From: Ilumatobacteraceae bacterium
GTDB lineage: Bacteria; Actinomycetota; Acidimicrobiia; Acidimicrobiales; Ilumatobacteraceae
Reading direction: 5' to 3'
Length of the DNA stretch: 15,862 nt
Assembly (NCBI GenBank): GCA_007117775.1
Contig: SKFX01000196.1
Span: 1-15,862, forward strand
Shown here: piece after piece, positions 1 to 5,469 of the stretch
How the letters are laid out: every line of letters starts with the position of its first letter
Position numbering within the stretch: position 1 is the stretch's first letter
Notes under the pieces: generated by a model
The model's database searches: none
Seen by the model: the letters and a program-made list of their open reading frames with translations, nothing else
What the model was told of the DNA's origin: nothing
Made by a program: the position numbers and the translations under genes

Positions 1-372
1 GGTCGCACCGCCCTCGGCGACCGAAATCGCCGGCTGGTCGACCCGGATCTCATAGCCATCATCGATGATGCCGGTGACGCCGGCTCCGGCGAGCACGTGG
101 GCGGGGCCGCTGCAGTCGGCGATCGGCTCGACATCGCTCGGACCATCGGCCCCATCGAGGGTGCTGCGATCAGCCGCCAGAGAGATCAACTCGGCGTCGT
201 CTCGGTCTCCGATCCGCACCGACACCTCGATGAAGCCGAGGGGTTCGACCACCTCGAGTTCGATGTCGACGTCCGCATCGAGGCCCGCCGCATGATCGGG
301 GACATCGGCGGAACCGCCGCACCCGCTGAGGACCAGTGCCAGCACCGGAACCGTCAGCAGCGCCGGACTCAT
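1..372 (-). CDS. Putative secreted lipoprotein (C-terminus beyond the left edge)
   Basis: The reading frame is open from an ATG at 372 to the first base of the window, giving 124 residues. The N-terminus is a hydrophobic signal segment (residues 4-16) ending in the lipobox L15-S16-G17-C18, so Cys18 would be lipidated and the mature chain anchored outside the membrane. The n-region has no basic residue, which is unusual for a signal peptide. The mature part is acidic and looks beta-rich, with one further Cys at 87; I recognise no domain. The start is chosen because it creates the lipobox and because its ATG overlaps the TGA of the upstream helicase gene (ATGA, 369-372), implying translational coupling. 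Function unknown. That it is a lipoprotein is fairly secure. Confidence 0.72.
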   Translation of the reverse strand, partial: MSPALLTVPVLALVLSGCGGSADVPDHAAGLDADVDIELEVVEPLGFIEVSVRIGDRDDAELISLAADRSTLDGADGPSDVEPIADCSGPAHVLAGAGVTGIIDDGYEIRVDQPAISVAEGGAT

Positions 373-1736
373 GTCGCTGCGGTCGTCGAATCCGCTTGGA
401 AGGACGCGAGATTGCGCAGCCCCGGATTATTGCTGAACACCTCGATCGCCGGATTGTTGGGAAGGCGGAGGCCGCGCTGGAGCACCCGCATCTGGGTGTG
501 CTGGTTGTACTCGACGAGGGTCACCGCCCACCCATCACGGCCGGCGCGCGCCGTGCGGCCGGAGCGGTGCAGATAGTCCTTCACATCCTGGGCCGGGTCG
601 TAGTGGACGACGGCTCCGATGTCATCGATATCGATACCGCGCGCCGCCACATCGGTCGCGACGAGCACTGAGAGCTTGCCTTCGGCGAAACGCTGGAGCA
701 CCCGCTCGCGGGTGGATTGCTGCAGATCCCCATGCAATGCCGAGGCGTTCACATCGAGATCCTGCAATGCGGTGGCCACCTTGTCGCACAGCCGCTTGGT
801 CTGGCAGAACACGACGAGCTTCGGGATGGACTCCGCAATCGCTGCGACGACCCGGGTCTTGTCCATGTGGTGCACTGCCAGGAACAGATGATGCATCGTG
901 CCGACAGTGTCGGTGGCAGAGTCGATCGCCACCTCGATTGGATCGCTGAGGTAATTGCGGATCAGGTGGCCGACATCTCCATCGAGGGTGGCCGAGAACA
1001 GCATCGTCTGGCGTCGGCCGGTGCAATGACGCAGGATCCACTCCACCTGGGGAGTGAAGCCGTCGTCTGCCATCCGGTCGGCCTCATCGAGGCACATGTA
1101 CTGCACACCCGACAGATCGATCTCACCGGACTTGAGCAGGTCGATCAGACGCAGCGGTGTGGCCACCACCAACTCGACCCCCTTCGCGAGTTCATCGACC
1201 TGATGGGATCGGCTGGCCCCGCCATAGACCGCCAGGACCCGCACATCGCAATGCTCACCGACCGGTTCGAGCACCTCCGCGACCTGCACCGCGAGTTCAC
1301 GCGTTGGCACCAGCACGAGGCCGAGCGGTTTCGCCGGGGCGGCTCGCTCGGTGATCTGGGCCAACATCGGGACTCCGAACGCCAGGGTCTTGCCCGATCC
1401 GGTCTTGGCTCTCCCGCAGACATCACGGCCCTCGAGGGCGACAGGGATCGCCTCGAGCTGAATGGCGAACGGAGCGGCGAATCCTGCCGCTGCGAGGCCG
1501 TTGTCGACACGTTCTGGAACGCCGAGGGCAGCGAACTCGGTCGGTGGTTCCACCGGGGGCAGGGCACTGACCGAGGTCAACCGCCCGGAGCGCTGCGGCT
1601 CATCGGAACGACGTTCATGCCGTTGTGAGCGCTCGCGCGAGTTCGACGAGGATCGGGTGGTATCTCCGCTCGAGGGTCGCCTTCTGCGTCGGTTGCCCGA
1701 GTCGCGGCCCGAGCGGTTCGCAGGATTCGAGGACAT
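369..1736 (-). CDS. DEAD-box ATP-dependent RNA helicase
   Basis: 455-residue ATP-dependent RNA helicase, expected in the cytoplasm in RNA remodelling, ribosome assembly or decay. All core motifs are visible: a Q-motif region with Gln93, Walker A AKTGSGKT (110-117), PTRELA (144-149), GG (172-173), motif Ib TPLR (193-196, usually TPGR), DEAD (217-220), SAT (248-250), motif V ARGIDID (365-371) and motif VI HRSGRTARAG (390-399). Residues 1-55 are a disordered Arg/Ser-rich tail, and a short tail follows the second RecA lobe. The family is RhlE/CsdA-like; the exact subgroup cannot be fixed by eye. The ATG at 1736 lies 9 bases after a minus-strand TACCCT hexamer, so the mRNA may have almost no 5' UTR. 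Its stop overlaps the start of the lipoprotein gene. Confidence 0.95.
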   Translation of the reverse strand: MSSNPANRSGRDSGNRRRRRPSSGDTTRSSSNSRERSQRHERRSDEPQRSGRLTSVSALPPVEPPTEFAALGVPERVDNGLAAAGFAAPFAIQLEAIPVALEGRDVCGRAKTGSGKTLAFGVPMLAQITERAAPAKPLGLVLVPTRELAVQVAEVLEPVGEHCDVRVLAVYGGASRSHQVDELAKGVELVVATPLRLIDLLKSGEIDLSGVQYMCLDEADRMADDGFTPQVEWILRHCTGRRQTMLFSATLDGDVGHLIRNYLSDPIEVAIDSATDTVGTMHHLFLAVHHMDKTRVVAAIAESIPKLVVFCQTKRLCDKVATALQDLDVNASALHGDLQQSTRERVLQRFAEGKLSVLVATDVAARGIDIDDIGAVVHYDPAQDVKDYLHRSGRTARAGRDGWAVTLVEYNQHTQMRVLQRGLRLPNNPAIEVFSNNPGLRNLASFQADSTTAAT

Positions 1737-1745
1737 GATCGGCTC

Positions 1746-1751
1746 AGGGTA
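1746..1751 (-). promoter_or_regulatory. Candidate -10 element of the helicase gene
   Basis: The minus strand reads TACCCT here, matching the TAnnnT pattern, and the helicase ATG follows after 9 bases. Transcription would start about 0-3 bases before the ATG. No convincing -35 is seen. The element lies just outside the -35 of the divergent leu promoter, so the two promoters are close enough to interfere. Confidence 0.4.
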
Positions 1752-1754
1752 CCG

Positions 1755-1784
1755 TTGTGAACCCCCATCGCCTCACCGTATAGT
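1755..1784 (+). promoter_or_regulatory. Promoter of the leu leader and leuA
   Basis: TTGTGA (1755-1760) and TATAGT (1779-1784) are separated by 18 bases; they match the sigma-70 consensus at 4 of 6 and 5 of 6 positions. The predicted transcription start (1791-1792) falls on the ATG of the leader peptide, so the transcript would be leaderless. This is the best promoter in the window. Confidence 0.6.
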
Positions 1785-1791
1785 CGAGACC

Positions 1792-1884
1792 ATGGCGAGT
1801 GGTATGGGCTCTGGCGATGCAGTGCAGTTCGCACCGACGCGTCCCATCGCCCACATGTCCGCCTCCCTGCTGCTGCTTATGTAG
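1792..1884 (+). CDS. leuL: leuA leader peptide (attenuator peptide)
   Basis: A 30-residue peptide whose last codons are four consecutive Leu codons (CTG CTG CTG CTT, 1867-1878), then ATG TAG. A Leu run directly before an attenuator and leuA marks a leader peptide that measures charged leucyl-tRNA by ribosome stalling. The ATG at 1792 is preferred because it lies 7 bases after a TATAGT -10 box, giving a leaderless mRNA. An in-frame ATG at 1855 would give only nine residues (MSASLLLLM) but has no Shine-Dalgarno sequence. The longer form also places the first attenuator segment (1836-1844) inside the translated region, as in the trp and leu leaders of enterobacteria. The peptide itself is expected to have no other function. 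The exact start is uncertain. Confidence 0.72.
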   Translation: MASGMGSGDAVQFAPTRPIAHMSASLLLLM

Positions 1885-1934
1885 GGCGGACGCGTCTCGC
1901 ACCCGTTCGCCCGCCCCCGCCCCCGAGAGGGGGC
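1836..1934 (+). promoter_or_regulatory. Leucine-responsive transcription attenuator of leuA
   Basis: Three mutually exclusive pairings can be drawn. Stem 1:2 pairs GACGCGTCC (1836-1844) with GGACGCGTC (1888-1896), nine perfect base pairs. Stem 2:3 pairs GGGCGG (1884-1889) with CCGCCC (1917-1922). Stem 3:4 is the terminator-like hairpin 1919-1924/1929-1934. A ribosome stalled at the first Leu codons would cover roughly to 1880-1884, leaving 1884-1889 free to pair with 1917-1922 and block the terminator. A ribosome reaching TAG (1882-1884) would cover to about 1895 and let the terminator form. Without translation, stem 1:2 sequesters segment 2 and termination is favoured. The pairings are seen in the sequence; the mechanism is inferred from known amino-acid attenuators. 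Confidence 0.65.
1919..1934 (+). terminator. Attenuator terminator hairpin
   Basis: GCCCCC (1919-1924) and GGGGGC (1929-1934) form a perfect six-pair GC stem closed by the GNRA-type loop GAGA. The following bases (ATTGTGCT) are only mildly T-rich, as in many high-GC terminators. A second copy of GCCCCC at 1913-1918 gives an alternative register for the same 3' arm. Confidence 0.55.
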
Positions 1935-1947
1935 ATTGTGCTATCCG

Positions 1948-1967
1948 GGCCGAGATGACCGTCGGCC
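1948..1967 (+). other. Second hairpin in the leuA 5' region
   Basis: GGCCGA (1948-1953) pairs perfectly with TCGGCC (1962-1967) around an eight-base loop. It lies between the attenuator terminator and leuA. Its role is unknown: it could be a pause or stability element or incidental. A further six-pair inverted repeat, CCGGTG (1969-1974) with CACCGG (1986-1991), follows. I see no gene in the remaining leader up to the leuA ribosome binding site. Confidence 0.3.
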
Positions 1968-2072
1968 TCCGGTGACGAACGGACCCACCGGTGCCAGAGC
2001 GATGCGAATCGACCGCCCAGACCGGAACCACGACCAGACACCAACGCTCCACCGACCAGAGGACCGACACCG

Positions 2073-3797
2073 ATGCCACCACAGCCTGCCAGCCCCACCC
2101 CGATGCCATTCGACAAATATGAGCCGTTCATCCCACTCGTGCTCCATGACCGCACCTGGCCGAATCGGATCATCGATCGCGCCCCGACCTGGTGCTCGGT
2201 GGACCTGCGCGACGGCAACCAGGCACTCATCGACCCGATGGATCCGGTCCGCAAACTCCGCATGTTCGAAGAGCTGGTCAAGATGGGCTTCACCGAGATC
2301 GAGGTCGGCTTTCCCGCTGCGAGCCAACCCGACTTCGACTTCGTCCGACAGTTGATCACCGAGGACCGCATTCCCGACAATGTGACCATCCAGGTGTTGG
2401 TGCAGTGTCGCAACGAGCTCATCGAGCGGACCTATGAGTGCCTGCAGGGCGCGCCGCGCGCCATCGTCCACTTCTACAACTCGACCAACCCGCTCCAGCG
2501 CGAGGTGGTCTTCGGTCTCGATCGTGCCGGCATCATCGACATCGCGGTCAACGGCGCCAAGATGTGCCGCAAGCTCGAACAGACGATGGGCGATACCGAG
2601 ATCCGCTACGAGTACTCGCCCGAGAGCTTCACCCTCACCGAACCCGAGTACGCCATCGAGGTCTGCGAAGCGGTCATGGACGTCATCGAACCCGATGAGG
2701 ACCGACCGATCATCTTGAATCTCCCGGCAACGGTCGAGTGCTATTCGCCAAATGTCTACGGCGATGTCATCGAATGGTTCGGCCGGACCATCTCGGGTCG
2801 CGAGCATGTCGTGTTGAGCCTGCACCCCCACAATGACCGCGGCTGTGCGGTCGCGGCCGCGGAGTTCGGTGTCATGGCCGGTGCGGACCGCGTCGAGGGG
2901 ACCCTGTTCGGCAACGGCGAACGTACCGGGAACGTCGACATCATCACCTTGGCGATGAACCTATTCGCCAACGGTGTCGACCCCGAACTCGACATCAGCG
3001 ATATCGACGCGCTGCGACGGACCGCCGAATACTGCAATCGTCTGCCGGTACACCCCCGACACCCCTATGTCGGCGATCTGGTCTACACCGCGTTCTCCGG
3101 ATCGCATCAAGATGCGATCAATAAGGGTTTCGAGGCGCTCGACCAGCGTCGTGTCGACGGTGAGTACCCACGCTGGGGTGTGCCCTATCTCCCGATCGAC
3201 CCCAAACATGTCGGGCGGACCTACGAAGCGGTGATCCGTGTCAACTCCCAGTCCGGTAAGGGCGGGGTCGCCTACGTCATGAAGACCGAACACGGCTACG
3301 ACCTGCCGAGGCGGATGCAGATCGAGTTCTCCCGCGCCATCCAGCACCTCAGTGAGGACACCGGCACTGAGATCACCCCGGCGACGATGTGGGAGACCTT
3401 CAACGAGACCTATCTGCCCATCGAACCACGCCTGCGTCTTCGCAGCCATGAGCTCAACACGACCAGCCATGACGGGCGCGGCCAGACCCATATCACCGCT
3501 CAGATCGACGTCGATGGCCAAGCCATCACCGTCAGCGGTGATGGCGATGGACCGATCGAGGCCTTCGTCCAAGGCCTCCACGGCCTCGATGGCACCCTCG
3601 CGGGAGCGGCGAGCTTCGACGTCGTCGACTACGCCGAACATGCCATCGGGCGCGGCGCCGATGCCATGGCGGTGGCCTATGTGGAGAGCGTCGGATCCGA
3701 TGATGAGCTGCGCTGGGGCATCGGCACCGACCCGAACATCACCACCGCATCGCTGCGAGCTGTGCTCTCGGCTTTCGAACGTCAACTTCGCGACTGA
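2073..3797 (+). CDS. leuA: 2-isopropylmalate synthase
   Basis: 574-residue enzyme condensing acetyl-CoA with 2-oxoisovalerate, the first committed step of leucine synthesis. The N-terminal TIM barrel shows RDGNQ (46-50, with the metal-binding Asp), HPHND (251-255, metal-binding HxH) and the glycine-rich FGNGERTGNVD (279-289). NSQSGKGG (391-398) lies in the linker, and residues from about 440 form the leucine-binding regulatory domain, including GDGPIEAF (491-498). The length and layout match the long actinobacterial/yeast-type (LeuA type 2) enzymes. AGAGGA at 2058-2063 sits nine bases before the ATG and supports this start; an internal ATG at 2103 is possible. Expression is probably controlled by the upstream leader peptide and attenuator, in addition to feedback inhibition known for the family. 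No other leu gene lies next to it. Confidence 0.97.
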   Translation: MPPQPASPTPMPFDKYEPFIPLVLHDRTWPNRIIDRAPTWCSVDLRDGNQALIDPMDPVRKLRMFEELVKMGFTEIEVGFPAASQPDFDFVRQLITEDRIPDNVTIQVLVQCRNELIERTYECLQGAPRAIVHFYNSTNPLQREVVFGLDRAGIIDIAVNGAKMCRKLEQTMGDTEIRYEYSPESFTLTEPEYAIEVCEAVMDVIEPDEDRPIILNLPATVECYSPNVYGDVIEWFGRTISGREHVVLSLHPHNDRGCAVAAAEFGVMAGADRVEGTLFGNGERTGNVDIITLAMNLFANGVDPELDISDIDALRRTAEYCNRLPVHPRHPYVGDLVYTAFSGSHQDAINKGFEALDQRRVDGEYPRWGVPYLPIDPKHVGRTYEAVIRVNSQSGKGGVAYVMKTEHGYDLPRRMQIEFSRAIQHLSEDTGTEITPATMWETFNETYLPIEPRLRLRSHELNTTSHDGRGQTHITAQIDVDGQAITVSGDGDGPIEAFVQGLHGLDGTLAGAASFDVVDYAEHAIGRGADAMAVAYVESVGSDDELRWGIGTDPNITTASLRAVLSAFERQLRD

Positions 3798-3881
3798 TCG
3801 ACGTCACGCTGTCGAAGCCCTCGCATCCACTCCGACACATGCTGGCTCGGCCCGCAGCCACAGCGGCGATGCGCCGCCCAC

Positions 3882-3887
3882 TAGGGT
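3882..3887 (+). promoter_or_regulatory. Candidate -10 element (leaderless) of the Sunset-domain gene
   Basis: TAGGGT is followed by six bases and then the ATG at 3894, placing transcription start at or next to the start codon. No -35 match is apparent, and no Shine-Dalgarno sequence is present. Confidence 0.45.
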
Positions 3888-3893
3888 GATCCC

Positions 3894-4259
3894 ATGTCCG
3901 TCGTGCTCCGACGCATCCTGATCCTGCTGATCCTCGCCGGGGCCACGGCCGCCAGTCGACGGCTGTGGCGCCGCGAGGCCGAGCCCACGCCATCACCGCA
4001 GTGGCCCCCGTTCCCGGCCGCGACCCCCGAGCCGCCAGGGCCCGGCCCGGTGACCGCATCGGCCGCTGACACCCCGCAGGTTGCCTGGGTGGAACCGGCC
4101 GGCGGGACATGTCCGACCACCGCGCCGATCAAGGCCAAGACTCGCAGCGGGATCTACCACGTGCCCGGCGGTCGCTTCTACGACCGCACCGTGCCCGATC
4201 GCTGTTACCCCTCCGAGGCGGCTGCTGAGGCCGACGGGTATCGCCGTTCGAGCAGTTGA
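3894..4259 (+). CDS. Membrane-anchored Sunset-domain protein
   Basis: 121 residues. Residues 5-20 form one hydrophobic segment bounded by basic residues, so the rest is anchored at the membrane, with topology not determined. Residues 30-62 are a Pro/Ala-rich flexible linker. The C-terminus (about 69-118) resembles the small Sunset domain by its ordered landmarks: CP (73-74), IK (79-80), GIYHVPGG (86-93), FYDRT (95-99), C104 and GYR (115-117). That domain is common in actinobacteria and its biochemical role is not established; the two cysteines may bind metal or form a disulphide. The start is supported by a TAGGGT box six bases upstream. The gene lies 96 bases after leuA and is not obviously in its operon. 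Confidence 0.75.
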   Translation: MSVVLRRILILLILAGATAASRRLWRREAEPTPSPQWPPFPAATPEPPGPGPVTASAADTPQVAWVEPAGGTCPTTAPIKAKTRSGIYHVPGGRFYDRTVPDRCYPSEAAAEADGYRRSSS

Positions 4260-4276
4260 TCTGGCAGGCTGGAGCC

Positions 4277-4390
4277 ATGCAACTGGTCCACCACACCGAG
4301 CCCAGCGGCACGCCGCCACATGTCGGCACATACGTCCACAACGATGTCAATCACCATGGATTGATGACCATGAGATGGGGAACACAATGA
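4277..4390 (+). CDS. Possible 37-residue His-rich ORF overlapping the ferredoxin start
   Basis: An ATG at 4277 opens a frame of 37 codons whose TGA (4388-4390) overlaps the ferredoxin ATG as ATGA. The product has six His (5, 6, 15, 21, 26, 27), no hydrophobic segment and no recognised domain. GGAG at 4271-4274 is too close to the ATG to be a good ribosome binding site, and no -10 hexamer lies at leaderless distance. Support: it occupies almost the whole 4260-4386 gap and continues the overlap pattern of the next gene pair. It may be a translated coupling ORF or chance. Confidence 0.3.
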   Translation: MQLVHHTEPSGTPPHVGTYVHNDVNHHGLMTMRWGTQ

Positions 4391-4578
4391 AAGTTTCAGT
4401 CAATTTCGATGCCTGCGCCTCGACCGGGGCCTGTATGCAGGTCTGCCCGGAGGTCTTTGAGGTGCGCGGTGACGGGTACCTGTACATCCTGCAGGAAGAG
4501 CCCGCACCCGAGGTTCAGGACCGGGTGCGCGAGGCTGCTGACATGTGCCCGACCGGAGCCATCAGCGTCGCCGAGTGA
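4387..4578 (+). CDS. Small ferredoxin, single cluster, probably [3Fe-4S] type
   Basis: 63-residue soluble electron carrier. Cysteines lie at 10, 16, 20 and 54 (the last followed by Pro). The spacing C10-X5-C16 with Thr13 at the place of the missing fourth ligand matches the cytochrome P450-associated ferredoxins that carry one [3Fe-4S] cluster bound by Cys10, Cys16 and Cys54. Cys20 is an extra cysteine at the position usually held by a small residue in those proteins. The conserved stretch PEVFEV (21-26) is typical. Start: ATGGGGA at 4375-4381 lies five bases before the ATG. The stop overlaps the GTG of pyrF (GTGA), so the two are probably cotranslated, although no metabolic link is obvious. 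No P450 or reductase gene is in the window, so its redox partners are unknown. Confidence 0.88.
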   Translation: MKVSVNFDACASTGACMQVCPEVFEVRGDGYLYILQEEPAPEVQDRVREAADMCPTGAISVAE

Positions 4579-5405
4579 GCCCGGTCGACTTCCACACCCG
4601 ACTCGACGAGGCCTCTGCCGCCAGCGGATCCGGTCTGTGCATCGGCCTCGATCCGGATCCGGCCCGCTTCCCGCCAACGATCGGCCAGCGGCGCGAGGCG
4701 ATCGCGACCTTCTGTCGCGCCATCGTCGAAGCGACTGCCGATCTGGCCTGTGCGTTCAAGCCGCAGATCGCACATTTCGCCGCTCAGCGCGCCGAGGACC
4801 AACTCGAGGAGGTCTGCGCCGCCATCCGTGACCTCGCCCCCCATGCAGTGCTGATCCTCGACGCCAAACGCGGCGATATCGGCTCGACAGCCGAGCACTA
4901 TGCGACCGAGGCCTTCGAGCGTTACGGCGCCCACGCGGTGACGGTCAATCCCTACCTTGGCACCGACGCCGCACTGCCACTGCTCGAACGCGGCGGGGTG
5001 ATCGCGCTGTGCCGAACGAGCAATCCGGGAGCCGGTGAACTCCAGGACCGCGACCTCGAGGGCCGGCCGCTGTATGTGGCTGTCGCTGAGATGGTTGCCG
5101 AACAATGGTCCCAACACGGACAGTGTGCGCTCGTCGTCGGAGCGACGGTGCCCGACCAGTTGAGCCGGGTCCGCTCCAGCGCGCCGGCTCTGCCAGTACT
5201 GATCCCAGGTGTCGGCGCCCAGGGCGGTGACCTGAACGCATCGGTGCTCGCCGGTCGGAGTGAGACGGCTCCGGGCGCGGCCGGGGTGATCGTGTCGAGT
5301 TCGCGCCAGGTGCTGTACGCCTCAGATGGCCCCGACTTCGCCACCGCGGCGCGCGCCGAGGCCGAGCGGATGCACCGCGAGCTCACCGCCGCCCTCGCGT
5401 CCTGA
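4575..5405 (+). CDS. pyrF: Orotidine-5'-phosphate decarboxylase (type 2)
   Basis: 276 residues from a GTG start. The enzyme decarboxylates OMP to UMP, the last step of de novo pyrimidine synthesis. Visible elements: GLDPD (24-28, substrate-binding Asp), FKPQ (61-64, with a conserved Lys), the catalytic DAKRGD (96-101), NPYLG (125-129), TSNPGA (148-153), PGVGAQGGD (211-219) and the phosphate-binding SSRQVLYA (242-249). Length and motifs match the type 2 enzymes of mycobacteria and other actinobacteria, distinct from the shorter E. coli form. The GTG at 4575 overlaps the ferredoxin TGA by four bases; an in-frame ATG at 4545 would add ten residues inside the ferredoxin gene and is less likely. 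It is separated from the other pyrimidine genes. Confidence 0.95.
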   Translation: MSPVDFHTRLDEASAASGSGLCIGLDPDPARFPPTIGQRREAIATFCRAIVEATADLACAFKPQIAHFAAQRAEDQLEEVCAAIRDLAPHAVLILDAKRGDIGSTAEHYATEAFERYGAHAVTVNPYLGTDAALPLLERGGVIALCRTSNPGAGELQDRDLEGRPLYVAVAEMVAEQWSQHGQCALVVGATVPDQLSRVRSSAPALPVLIPGVGAQGGDLNASVLAGRSETAPGAAGVIVSSSRQVLYASDGPDFATAARAEAERMHRELTAALAS

Positions 5406-5412
5406 TGGTGAT

Positions 5413-5427
5413 GCCCGATCCTCGGGC
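5413..5427 (+). terminator. Hairpin after pyrF, possible terminator
   Basis: GCCCGA (5413-5418) and TCGGGC (5422-5427) form a perfect six-pair stem with a three-base loop, eight bases after the pyrF stop in the convergent pyrF/serA gap. There is no T-run. GGGCC (5424-5428) can alternatively pair with GGCCC (5438-5442). Confidence 0.4.
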
Positions 5428-5447
5428 CCTGTGATGTGGCCCAGGAT

Positions 5448-5469
5448 GAGAGGCGCCGGACGCCGTCTC
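5448..5469 (-). terminator. Hairpin at the end of serA, possible terminator
   Basis: GAGAGGCG (5448-5455) pairs with CGCC and TCTC (5461-5464 and 5466-5469), leaving one bulged base at 5465 and a five-base loop. On the minus strand it begins within the serA stop codon. There is no T-run. With the preceding hairpin it would separate the two convergent genes. Confidence 0.4.

Noticed and set aside
717..1628. Plus-strand ORF of 303 codons over the helicase gene
   Set aside because: A shadow of the DEAD-box gene with no recognisable motif and no start signal.
1855..1884. Nine-residue leader MSASLLLLM as the only leader peptide
   Set aside because: Possible, but no Shine-Dalgarno precedes 1855, while the in-frame ATG at 1792 has a -10 box at leaderless distance. 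It is kept as an alternative start within the leader entry.
1785..2072. T-box riboswitch or leucine-binding riboswitch before leuA
   Set aside because: No T-box sequence or specifier-loop architecture was found. The Leu-codon ORF with competing stems explains the region better.
1941..3785. Minus-strand ORFs of 296 and 274 codons under leuA
   Set aside because: leuA is complete and motif-rich on the plus strand; the antisense translations show no domain and are His/Asp/Arg-rich codon shadows.
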